A program made the position numbers and the translations under genes. DNA of 64,000 bases from CAZAMP01 sp964486455. Lineage in GTDB: Bacteria; Eisenbacteria; RBG-16-71-46; CAZAMP01. The stretch covers positions 1 through 64,000 of the forward strand of contig CAZAMP010000009.1 in assembly GCA_964486455.1 (NCBI GenBank), read 5' to 3'. Positions 24,275 to 32,561 of this stretch are shown here, piece after piece. The notes under the pieces were generated by a model. It had not been told where the DNA came from, searched no databases, and was given only the letters and a program-made list of their open reading frames with translations. Positions within the stretch are counted from its first letter, which is position 1, and every line of letters begins with the position of its first letter.

Positions 24275-25148
24275 AGAGTTCACGTACTTTCTGAATCAAG
24301 CCTGGCTGCAGCTCATCCGCGACCGCGTCCTCGCCGGGACCGCCATTTTGGCGAAGGTCGCCACCTTCTTCGTTTCGGCGCTCTTTCTCTTGATCGCTTT
24401 CAATTTCGCGTCGGCGCTGGACTCCATCCGCGATCAGCGGGAGGTCCAGGTGTTTTTGGATCGGGGCGGCGCCGAAGACGCGTGGCGGAAGATCGGTGGA
24501 GAGCTTCGCGAAATCCCGGGTGTGGCCGATGCCCACCTCGTCACGCCGGATGACGCCATCGAGGAGTTTGAACGTGACTTCGGCGAGAGCGGGCTCGTCG
24601 ATGCGCTCGGTGAGAATCCGCTTCCGCCCACGTATCGACTGAGTTTGGGGGACGACCATCGTGAAGGTGACGCAATAAGGCGAATCGCGTCACGCGCCGA
24701 GACAGTCTCGGGCGTGGAGTCGGTCCGATACGGCGGACCGGGCATCGCGAAAGTCGAATCGCGCGTGCGGACGTTCGCGCGGCTGAACCTCATCGTGGGG
24801 CTTCTCGCGGGGGTATCCGGGGTGTTAATCGTTTCGAACACGATCAAGCTCACAATCATCGCGCGAAAGGACCTCGTGGAGATCTTGACGCTCATCGGTG
24901 CCACCGATGGTTTCGTGCGAAGGCCGTTTCTCCTGGAGGGCATCATGCAGAGCTGCGCGGCCGCCGCGGGCTCACTCTTGGTGCTCCGCGGGATCCACGC
25001 ATTGGTGTCGATCCGGATCTCCGGCATCCTGTACTTCTCGACGCTCTCGATCATCCTGTTCCTGCTCTTCGCGGTATTTCTCGGATGGGCGGGTGCGTAC
25101 ATGGCGTGCGCGGGTCCGCTTCGGGGACGATGGGAGAGGTCGGCATGA
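24261..25148 (+). CDS. ftsX: cell-division permease FtsX
   Basis: The 295-residue protein has an N-terminal membrane helix (AILAKVATFFVSALFLLIAFN). A periplasmic loop of about 120 residues follows (from DQREVQVFLDRG). Three C-terminal helices complete the protein, one with GLLAGVSGVLIVSNTIKLTI, the usual FtsX layout. The periplasmic loop would contact the EnvC-type coiled-coil protein encoded next. It overlaps ftsE by 14 bp, and its TGA overlaps the ATG of the next gene. Confidence 0.9.
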   Translation: MPRLREFTYFLNQAWLQLIRDRVLAGTAILAKVATFFVSALFLLIAFNFASALDSIRDQREVQVFLDRGGAEDAWRKIGGELREIPGVADAHLVTPDDAIEEFERDFGESGLVDALGENPLPPTYRLSLGDDHREGDAIRRIASRAETVSGVESVRYGGPGIAKVESRVRTFARLNLIVGLLAGVSGVLIVSNTIKLTIIARKDLVEILTLIGATDGFVRRPFLLEGIMQSCAAAAGSLLVLRGIHALVSIRISGILYFSTLSIILFLLFAVFLGWAGAYMACAGPLRGRWERSA

Positions 25149-26383
25149 GGGCGCGCCACCGGCGGACGATCGGCTGGCTCCTCGCGTTCACGGCAGGCGT
25201 CGGTAGTCTCGCCGTCGTTCCCCGCGTTGGATTCTCGCAGCGCTCCGAAGATGTGCTGACCGAGATTCGTGAAGGGCAGCGGGAGCTCGAAAAGCTGTCC
25301 GCCGAGATCCGAGAGGCGGAAGAACGAATTCACGCGCTCAAGGGGGACGAAAAGAAGACGTCCCAACGTTTGGAGGCCATCGAGACCGCCCTGTCCGGCT
25401 CGGAGAAGCTTCTCGCCGGGTATGAGCGACAGGCCTCGCGTCTGGAGCGCGACATCGCCAGGCGGAACGAATCGTTGGTCGAGACGCGCGAGCGGTTGGG
25501 CGATCTCAGGAGTCGGCTCGCCGAGCACATCGAACGAATCTACCGTCGAGGGAAGCCCGCCTTCGTCGAGATCTTATTCGGCGCCGAAGACTTCGGGGGC
25601 GCGCTACGTCGAGGACGCTACGTGGCCGCGGTCTTGTCCGCGGAGCGTCGTCTCCTGCGGGACGTTGCGAGTGGGCGGGAGCGGCTGGAAGACGAGCTTG
25701 CGGCGCTGCGCTCACGGGAAGACGAAGTCGACAGGCTGAAGGACTCCGAGCGCCGTGAGGAATCGCGACTCGCGACGCTCATGAGCGAGCAGTCAGCGGC
25801 GCTGGGGAAGATCCGCGATGAGCGTGAGGCTCACGAGGCAAACGTCGAGCGACTGCAGAAGCGCTCGGAGGATCTGGAGAAACTCCTCAAAGAGTTGGAG
25901 AAACGGCCACCACCCCCGAAACGAACCGACCCCGCGCGCCCCACCGAGCCGCGCGAGTCGTTCGAACCGGCCAAGTCGTTCACGAACCTCAAGGGCAAGC
26001 TAGTCTGGCCCGCTCGGGGGAAGCTCCTCGCGAGCTACGGTGCGTTTCGTCACCCCCGTTACGGGACGCTCACGTTCAATTCCGGGATCGACATTCGCGC
26101 CGCGGAAGGCAAGCAGGTCGTCGCCGTCGCGGCCGGGCAGGTCGAGTTCGTGGATTGGCTCAGCGGGTTCGGGAAAACCGTCATCATCAGCCACGGGAGC
26201 GGCTACTATAGCGTCTACGGGCACGCGTCGCGTGTTCTCGTCGCGCCGGGCGATCGTGTCGGACCGGGGGACGTCATCGCACTTGCCGGATCGACTGAAT
26301 CGCTGAAGGGAAACTGCGTCCATTTCGAGCTTCGCAAGGGCGGCCGCGCGGTCGATCCGATCCCGTGGCTCAAGAGGAGATGA
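25145..26383 (+). CDS. envC: EnvC-type murein hydrolase activator (coiled coil plus degenerate M23/LytM domain)
   Basis: About 412 residues: a signal peptide (ending near RVGFSQ), a long coiled coil (residues ~35-250, e.g. VLTEIREGQRELEKLSAEI), a Pro-rich linker and a C-terminal LytM/M23 domain. The zinc site is degenerate. The first ligand H is replaced by Asn312 (FNSGIDI, where the family usually has H-x3-D), and the first H of the HxH motif is Cys391 (CVHFE). Asp316, His360 and His393 remain. This fits an amidase activator of the EnvC type rather than an active peptidase. The ATG at 25145 overlaps the ftsX stop. It completes an ftsEX-envC unit. Confidence 0.87.
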   Translation: MRARHRRTIGWLLAFTAGVGSLAVVPRVGFSQRSEDVLTEIREGQRELEKLSAEIREAEERIHALKGDEKKTSQRLEAIETALSGSEKLLAGYERQASRLERDIARRNESLVETRERLGDLRSRLAEHIERIYRRGKPAFVEILFGAEDFGGALRRGRYVAAVLSAERRLLRDVASGRERLEDELAALRSREDEVDRLKDSERREESRLATLMSEQSAALGKIRDEREAHEANVERLQKRSEDLEKLLKELEKRPPPPKRTDPARPTEPRESFEPAKSFTNLKGKLVWPARGKLLASYGAFRHPRYGTLTFNSGIDIRAAEGKQVVAVAAGQVEFVDWLSGFGKTVIISHGSGYYSVYGHASRVLVAPGDRVGPGDVIALAGSTESLKGNCVHFELRKGGRAVDPIPWLKRR

Positions 26384-26392
26384 GGCCTGACG

Positions 26393-27547
26393 ATGGCTGG
26401 CGTTTCGCTCAATTCGAGGTTCAGTTTCGACCGCATTCTGGGACAAGCCCGGCCCATTAGTTTGCTCAAGGACGCGCTCCGCTCTGAACGGATCTCGCAG
26501 GCGTATCTTTTCCACGGCCCCTGGGGCGTCGGCAAGACGACGACGGCGATGGCACTCGCGAGCGCCCTGAACTGCGAAAGCGATGATAAGCCGTGCGGCG
26601 AATGCACGGCCTGCCGAAAGACCTCCCGCTTCAATCACCCGGATGTTCGCATCGTGATGCCGCTCTATCCCGCGAGCCTTTGGAAGGCTGAAGCGGAGAA
26701 AGGGACGGCGGAAGAGCCCGGTGAGAGCCCGCTCTGCCGCCTGCTCGGCGAATGGGCGGACAATCCATTTCACGTCTTCAATTGGTCGAAGCGGCCGACG
26801 ATCGCGACGGAGTGGATCCTCGACATCAAGCGCGAGGCGACGCGAAAGACGTTCGAGGGCCGCACGAAGGTCATCATCATCTCGCGCGTCGAATCGATGA
26901 GCATCGAGGCGGCCAATCGCATTCTCAAGATGCTCGAAGAGCCCGGACCTTCGACGGTGTTCATCCTGACGACGAGCCGTCTGCACCGAGTGCTTCCGAC
27001 GATTCGATCGAGGTGCCAGCGCGTTGCCTTTGGTGGGGTGCCAGTGGAGATCATCCAGGACGTGCTGACCGAGCACATCGGGGTCGGTGGGTCGGACGCG
27101 ACGCTGCTGGCGTCGCTCGCCCGGGGGAGCGTCGCGCGGGCGATCACGCTGCACGAGGACGGGATTCTGGACGTGCGGGAGTGGGCACTCGATCTCGTCC
27201 GCCTCGACAGCTCGCGACTGATCGAGACGCTCAGTGAGGAGGTCCTGGGCGACACCCGGCGCTGGAACGCCCGAGCGGTCCGACACGTGGCGGAGATCTT
27301 GATCGCGTGGTATCGTGATCTGCTCGCCGTCAAACACGGCGTTTCCGAGAAGCAACTCGCAAACCAGGATCGCATCGCGGAGTTGAAGAAGGTCGCCGTA
27401 GACCTCGATGTGACCGACGTGAAGCGGCACATTCTGCTTCTTGAGTCGTTGGTTCAGGACGTCGAGCATCAGGTGACGCCCTCAGTGGCGCTCTTCGCGG
27501 CGCTCACGGATACGGATTCCGGGACCCGAGTGGGTCCCGTGGGATAG
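26393..27547 (+). CDS. holB: DNA polymerase III delta-prime subunit (clamp loader)
   Basis: The 384-residue AAA+ protein opens with LGQARPISLLKDAL, then Walker A GPWGVGKTT, a zinc-binding C-x2-C-x2-C type cluster (CGECTACRKTS), and the sensor/arginine region (ILTTSRLHRVLPTIRSRC). The SRC motif (arginine finger) is typical of delta prime. Length and lack of the tau-specific C-terminal extension point to holB rather than dnaX. The gene follows envC by 9 bp and precedes the ricT-like gene by 12 bp, the common holB-PSP1 arrangement. Confidence 0.87.
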   Translation: MAGVSLNSRFSFDRILGQARPISLLKDALRSERISQAYLFHGPWGVGKTTTAMALASALNCESDDKPCGECTACRKTSRFNHPDVRIVMPLYPASLWKAEAEKGTAEEPGESPLCRLLGEWADNPFHVFNWSKRPTIATEWILDIKREATRKTFEGRTKVIIISRVESMSIEAANRILKMLEEPGPSTVFILTTSRLHRVLPTIRSRCQRVAFGGVPVEIIQDVLTEHIGVGGSDATLLASLARGSVARAITLHEDGILDVREWALDLVRLDSSRLIETLSEEVLGDTRRWNARAVRHVAEILIAWYRDLLAVKHGVSEKQLANQDRIAELKKVAVDLDVTDVKRHILLLESLVQDVEHQVTPSVALFAALTDTDSGTRVGPVG

Positions 27548-27559
27548 AGGACACGGCGG

Positions 27560-29071
27560 ATGCCGGAAGCCATCGAAATCATGTTCAAGGGCCGGCGGCT
27601 GGACTATTTCGTCAACCCGGACCGGATTCCCGTCTCGTCGGGAGACCAAGTGATCGTCGAGGCGGAACGCGGCATCGACATGGGACGTGTCACGCATCTC
27701 GCGGCCCCCGCGCGCCGGCCCGAGAAGAACGGGCGCTTCAAATCCATCCTCCGGCGGGCGGACGAGCAGGATTATCGCAATCAGACCCGGATCCGGGCGG
27801 AAGAGATCGAGGCGATCAAGATCTGCCACGAGCGGATCAGTGAATTCAAGCTAGAGATGAAGTTACTCGATGCGGAGAGCCAGGTGGACGGCAACCGCAT
27901 CACGTTTTTCTTCACGGCCGAACAGCGCGTTGACTTCCGCGAGCTGGTGAAAGACCTCGCGGGGATCTTCAAGACGCGAATCGAGCTGCGCCAGGTCGGC
28001 GCCCGCGACGCGGCGAAGCGGATCGGCGGCATCGGTCCGTGCGGCCGAGAGTATTGCTGTTCAACGTGGCTGAAGACGTTCAGCCCCGTCACGTTGAAGA
28101 TGGCCAAGAACCAGGGAATGTCGCTGTCGCCCTCCAAGATCTCGGGTGGCTGCGGGCGCCTCATGTGCTGCCTCATGTATGAAGATCCGTTCTACAAGGA
28201 AATGGGGCAGGTGTTTCCCAAGATCGGGACACACTTCGTGTTGAACGACGTTCCGGTGACGGTGAGTCAGAACGACATCTTCCGTGAGGTTGTCGTCGCG
28301 CAGGATGAAGAAGGCAACAAGCACGAGTGGCTGGTCGCCGATTTTCCGTTGCCGCGGGAGAAGTGGGCGGGGGCCGTGGTCGGGAAGGGTGCGCCGCCGC
28401 GGGTGACGAGCGACACGTCCTGCCAGGTGAAGCCCAAGACTATGCGCGAGCAGTTCGGGGCCGCGGACCGTCTGACGGACGAGGACGAGCTGCCGCCGCA
28501 AGAGCTGTTGCGGTCGCTGGCGCTCACGCGCCGCATGGAAGACGACGCCTTCGAGGGCGACGAACCCGCCGCCTTGGTGGGTGATGACTCCGCGGATCTG
28601 AGCGATGCCGAACTCGTTGCGTCGGCGGACCCAAAGACGGCCGCGCGCTCGAAGACGTCCGCCGCGACGGACGGGGATCGACCCGACGATGCGCGATCGC
28701 GCCGACGGTCGGGCCGTTCGTCGTCGAGGCGATCGGACCGGCGAAAGTCGAAACGAACCTCATCGGCACAACCCTCAGACGGCGGGAAGTCGTCCGAGCG
28801 TAAGAAACGGGGCGGTAGAGGCAAGTCGGGCGGGACGCGGTCCGAGAAGCCCGCTCGCCGGACCGCGCCCGAAGCGGCATCGAAAACCACGTCGAAGTCG
28901 TCGTCGCGTGCATCCTCGAAATCCACGCCACAGAAGGCGTCCGCGGCATCGGAGCGATCGGGTTCCCCGTCCTCGGAAGCCAAAGCGGACAAGCCCGCGC
29001 GCCCGAGAAGACGTCGCGGCCGGCGCCGCCGGGGCGGCAGCCGATCGGGCGGGGCGAAACCGGCCCAATGA
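27560..29071 (+). CDS. PSP1/RicT-like protein with a basic, Ser/Lys/Arg-rich C-terminal tail
   Basis: The first ~270 residues are a PSP1 domain with the conserved cysteine cluster GPCGREYCC and SGGCGRLMCCLMYE (around nt 28030-28190). This matches RicT/YaaT, which in Bacillus forms a Fe-S complex acting in RNA maturation, and which often sits next to holB. From about residue 355 to the end (503) the sequence is low-complexity, rich in Ser, Lys, Arg and Ala (for example RRRRGRRRRGGSRSGG). This tail is unlike most RicT proteins. The ATG at 27560 follows a GAGG sequence. The stop overlaps the tatD start (ATGA). Confidence 0.8.
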   Translation: MPEAIEIMFKGRRLDYFVNPDRIPVSSGDQVIVEAERGIDMGRVTHLAAPARRPEKNGRFKSILRRADEQDYRNQTRIRAEEIEAIKICHERISEFKLEMKLLDAESQVDGNRITFFFTAEQRVDFRELVKDLAGIFKTRIELRQVGARDAAKRIGGIGPCGREYCCSTWLKTFSPVTLKMAKNQGMSLSPSKISGGCGRLMCCLMYEDPFYKEMGQVFPKIGTHFVLNDVPVTVSQNDIFREVVVAQDEEGNKHEWLVADFPLPREKWAGAVVGKGAPPRVTSDTSCQVKPKTMREQFGAADRLTDEDELPPQELLRSLALTRRMEDDAFEGDEPAALVGDDSADLSDAELVASADPKTAARSKTSAATDGDRPDDARSRRRSGRSSSRRSDRRKSKRTSSAQPSDGGKSSERKKRGGRGKSGGTRSEKPARRTAPEAASKTTSKSSSRASSKSTPQKASAASERSGSPSSEAKADKPARPRRRRGRRRRGGSRSGGAKPAQ

Positions 29072-29910
29072 TCGATACTCACGCCCATCTCACTTTCAGA
29101 AAGTTCGATCACGATCGCGAGGCGGTGATCGAACGCGCGTTCGCCGCGGGGAACGTGGCAATCATCGACGTCGGGATCGATCCCGACTCGAGCAGAGGGG
29201 CGCTTCGAATTGCAGAGGGTCACGAAAGGATCTTCTTCGGCGCGGGGATTCATCCTCACGACGCGGAGCGATTCCCCGTGTCGGCGCTCGATGAGTTGGT
29301 GGATCTCTTCGTGTCGGAAAAGGTCGTAGCGGTGGGGGAGACCGGACTCGACCATTACCGGGACTACGCGCCACACGATCTCCAAGAGTCGCTCTTTCGA
29401 GCGCACATCGATCTCGCGCTCAGGCATCGACTCCCGCTCATCGTTCATTCGCGCGCCGCTGAGTCGCGTGTCGTCGATATCCTGACCGAAATGGGCGCAA
29501 AGGAGGTTGGCGGGGTTCTTCACTGCTACGCGGGAGACGCCGACGTCGCTCGCCGTGCGGCGGAGATCGGCTTCTACTTCGGATTCGGCGGCTCGGTCAT
29601 ACGCGGGAAGGGAAGGTACAGGAAGCTCATCCCCCAGCTTCCGCGCGATCGCATACTGCTGGAAACAGATTGCCCGTTCCTGGCGCCCGCGCCGAAGAGT
29701 TCACGCCGCAATGAGCCCGCGTTTCTCGCGGAGATCCTTCCGGTCATCGCGTCGTTCATCGGTCTCACTGAGTCCGAGCTGCACGCCCTGACCGACGCGA
29801 ACGCCGCTTCGCTCTTCCGGCTACCGAGCAGTGTTGGCTCGACCGCCCGCCGGCCCGTCGCACACGAAGACCAGACGCCGGACGGCCCACCGGCCGGCGA
29901 CACGGGCTGA
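29068..29910 (+). CDS. tatD: TatD family metal-dependent hydrolase/DNase
   Basis: The 280-residue protein begins MIDTHAHLTFRKFDHDR with the HxH metal motif. It then shows VGETGLDHYRD, LIVHSRAA, GVLHCYAG and LLETDCPFLAP, all conserved TatD metal-binding and catalytic segments. The family has 3'-5' exonuclease or endonuclease activity. It overlaps ricT by 4 bp and is followed by rsmA after 12 bp. Confidence 0.92.
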   Translation: MIDTHAHLTFRKFDHDREAVIERAFAAGNVAIIDVGIDPDSSRGALRIAEGHERIFFGAGIHPHDAERFPVSALDELVDLFVSEKVVAVGETGLDHYRDYAPHDLQESLFRAHIDLALRHRLPLIVHSRAAESRVVDILTEMGAKEVGGVLHCYAGDADVARRAAEIGFYFGFGGSVIRGKGRYRKLIPQLPRDRILLETDCPFLAPAPKSSRRNEPAFLAEILPVIASFIGLTESELHALTDANAASLFRLPSSVGSTARRPVAHEDQTPDGPPAGDTG

Positions 29911-29922
29911 CCGGAGTCGGTT

Positions 29923-30768
29923 GTGGCCGGGAGCGATCCGATACACGCCCCCTTCACTCATCCGGCGAAGATCATTCGAGCGCTCGGCATCTCACCCAGA
30001 AAGCGCTTCAGTCAGAACTTCCTTTGCCAGCCGGCGCTTGCACGTCGGATCGTCTCGCTCGCCGACTGGCCCGCCGACAGTCCGGTTCTCGAAGTCGGAG
30101 CGGGTACCGGTTTTCTCACCGACGCGATACGCGAGCGCTACGAACGCGTGTGGGCCATCGAGCTCGACCGTGCGCTCGCGGAGTTTCTCAGAGAACGATT
30201 CTCGGGGAGCGGTGTGACGGTGCTCGAAGCCGACGCGCGAACGCTCGATGTCGCGACCGTTTGTCCTTCTCCGATGGGTCTTTTCGGCAATTTGCCGTAC
30301 GGCATCACGACCGACCTTCTCATGTGGCTCTTTCGCCAGCGGGCCGCGTTTCACGGAGCGGTCGTCATGGTGCAGAAGGAGTATGCGGAGCGCCTGACGG
30401 CGACACCTGGAACGAAGGCATACGGGTCGCTCACGGTCTTCGCCGCGTTTCGCCTACGCGTGCGTCAAAAACTGAGCGTCGGTCCAGGCGCGTTTCATCC
30501 CGAACCGGGGGTGGGTTCGACTGTGCTCGCGTGTGATCTACTTGATGGCCCTAAGGGCGTCGACCCCGGCTTGCTCGAGCGTATCGTGCGCGCCGCGTTC
30601 TCACATCGGCGGAAGCTCGTGCGCTCGAATCTCTCGGCGGGATTGGGAATCGGTCTTGTGGAAGTGAAAGCTGTGCTCGCGGCGATCGGCGTCGCGGAGA
30701 AGGCCCGTGCGGAAACGGTCACGCCCGAGCAATACCTCGAATTGGCCGCGCGACTTCGAATCGGCTAG
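29923..30768 (+). CDS. rsmA: 16S rRNA dimethyladenosine transferase RsmA/KsgA
   Basis: About 281 residues. It shows KRFSQNFLCQPALARRI, the SAM motif VLEVGAGTGFLT, and GLFGNLPYGITTDLLMW in place of the canonical NLPY motif, then the C-terminal helical domain. RsmA dimethylates two adjacent adenosines in the 3' stem-loop of 16S rRNA. The GTG at 29923 follows a CGGAG sequence. The stop codons of rsmA and the convergent ABC gene interlock in the palindrome CTAG at 30765-30768. Confidence 0.92.
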   Translation: MAGSDPIHAPFTHPAKIIRALGISPRKRFSQNFLCQPALARRIVSLADWPADSPVLEVGAGTGFLTDAIRERYERVWAIELDRALAEFLRERFSGSGVTVLEADARTLDVATVCPSPMGLFGNLPYGITTDLLMWLFRQRAAFHGAVVMVQKEYAERLTATPGTKAYGSLTVFAAFRLRVRQKLSVGPGAFHPEPGVGSTVLACDLLDGPKGVDPGLLERIVRAAFSHRRKLVRSNLSAGLGIGLVEVKAVLAAIGVAEKARAETVTPEQYLELAARLRIG

Positions 30769-32561
30769 TTGCCCCCGACCCTCGTCCCGTCATCGAGTTG
30801 GAACTGCAGCCGGTAGAGGCGTGCGTAGACTCCATCGGCCTCCAGCAGCTCATCGTGCGTCCCGCGTTCACACAAGCGGCCGTGATGGAACACCAGAATC
30901 TGATCGGCGTTTCGAATGGTCGACAGCCGATGCGCGATCACGATCGCCGTTCGCTCGGTGAGGAGCTTGTTCAGCGCGTCCTGGATGAGTGCCTCCGTTT
31001 CGCTGTCCACGCTCGCGGTGGCCTCGTCCAGGATGAGGATGTCCGGATCGAATGCCAACGCGCGTGCGAAGGCGATAAGCTGACGTTCGCCGGTCGAGAA
31101 GCTGCCGCCGCGCTCGGCGACCTTGCTGCGAATTCCGTCCTGAAGGCGATCCGTGAGGCGATCGGTGTGACTGAGTCGCACCGCGCCATTGATCCGCTCC
31201 TGCGACATGGTCGTGTTCCCGAGTCGGATGTTCTCCTCGATGGTCCCGGCGAAGAGAAAGACGTCCTGCTGCACGATGGCCATGTGGCTGCGTAGTTTGC
31301 GGCGCGGCACGTCGCGAATGTCGGTGCCGCCGATCGTGATTCGTCCGGCGGCGAGCTCGTAGAAGCGGAGCAGTAGCGAAACGAATGTCGTCTTCCCGCT
31401 GCCCGTCGCCCCGACGATGGCCGTGGTCTTGCCGGCGGGGATCTCGACCGAGACCGAGTCGAGGATCGTTTTCGTTCCGTCGTACGAGAACCTGACGTCC
31501 TCGTAACGGATGTCCCGCGTCGTGTCGAATCCCTTGGGTACATCGTCCACGTCGGGCGCTTCGTCTTCGTCCATAAGCTTGAAGATGCGCTCGGACGCCG
31601 CCATCGCGTCCTGGAGAATGTTGTACTTGTCCGTGAGGTCGCGAATCGGTCTGAAGAAGCGGCCGGCGTACTGCACGAACGCGACGAGCGAGCCGAAGGT
31701 CAACGCGTCACGAAGCACCTTGCCGCCGCCAAACCAGAGGATGGCCGCGGTGGCGAGCGCGGCGATGATCTCCACGAGAGGGATGTAGATCGAAAACGCC
31801 CTCACCGAACGCAGAAACGCATCGCGGTGGGCGATGTTCAGCTCATCGAACTCCGCCTCGTTCCGCTCTTCGCGTCTCAGTGACTTCGTCACGGGGATGC
31901 CGCCGAGGTTCTCCTGCAGGTACGTGTTGATTCTCGCCAGTGCGACGCGCACCTGGCGAAACGCCCGGCGGATCCTTGCGCGGAAGATCATCGTGATCCA
32001 GAACAAGAGAGGCAGCGAGAGGAACGTCACGAGTGCCAGCTCGGTGTTCATGATGAGCAGCACGATCATGATGCCCAAGAGCGTGAAGATGTCGCCGAAG
32101 ATCGCTACCACGCCCTGGGTGAACATCTGATTCAGCGTCTCGACGTCGTTCGTGAGGCGGGTCATGATGCGGCCGACCGGGTGTCGATCGTAGAAGGAGA
32201 TAGGGACGCGCTGAAGGTGTTGGTAGAGCTCGTCGCGGAGCTTCATCATCGCCCGTTGCCCGATCAGGTTCATGAGCACGAGCTGCGCATATTGAAGGCC
32301 ACCGCCGATGAGAAGGAGCGCGAGCCAGAGGACGCACACCCAGACGAGTCCCCGGTAGTCACCGCGCGCGATGTGCTCATCGATGGCGTAGCGCGTAATC
32401 ATGGGGCCGGCGAGGCCGACGAGGGACGCTAGAATCAAGAGTACCGTGGCGGCGACGACGAGCCAGGCCGAGGGGCGAAGGTAGCGCATGAGCCGCGCCA
32501 TCAGGCGGCGGTCGACCGCGCGGCCGAGCTGGTCATCCTCGTAGTGATGGTCGTTGCTCAC
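30765..32561 (-). CDS. ABC exporter, membrane-ATPase fusion subunit with complete Walker B (partner 1)
   Basis: The 598-residue protein has a six-helix exporter domain and an ATPase with Walker A GATGSGKTT, a non-standard signature FSTGERQ, Walker B ILILDEATASVD with catalytic Glu, and the H-loop IAHRLSTI. The unusual signature paired with an intact catalytic Glu is what is expected for one half of a heterodimeric ABC exporter (TM287/288, LmrCD type). Its partner is encoded directly upstream with a 4-bp overlap. The substrate is unknown; lipid or drug export are the usual roles. Confidence 0.88.
   Translation of the reverse strand: MSNDHHYEDDQLGRAVDRRLMARLMRYLRPSAWLVVAATVLLILASLVGLAGPMITRYAIDEHIARGDYRGLVWVCVLWLALLLIGGGLQYAQLVLMNLIGQRAMMKLRDELYQHLQRVPISFYDRHPVGRIMTRLTNDVETLNQMFTQGVVAIFGDIFTLLGIMIVLLIMNTELALVTFLSLPLLFWITMIFRARIRRAFRQVRVALARINTYLQENLGGIPVTKSLRREERNEAEFDELNIAHRDAFLRSVRAFSIYIPLVEIIAALATAAILWFGGGKVLRDALTFGSLVAFVQYAGRFFRPIRDLTDKYNILQDAMAASERIFKLMDEDEAPDVDDVPKGFDTTRDIRYEDVRFSYDGTKTILDSVSVEIPAGKTTAIVGATGSGKTTFVSLLLRFYELAAGRITIGGTDIRDVPRRKLRSHMAIVQQDVFLFAGTIEENIRLGNTTMSQERINGAVRLSHTDRLTDRLQDGIRSKVAERGGSFSTGERQLIAFARALAFDPDILILDEATASVDSETEALIQDALNKLLTERTAIVIAHRLSTIRNADQILVFHHGRLCERGTHDELLEADGVYARLYRLQFQLDDGTRVGGN

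Noticed and set aside
28267..29523. 418-residue open frame on the minus strand over ricT and tatD
   Set aside because: Composition follows the low-complexity tail of the plus-strand gene; no motif is seen.
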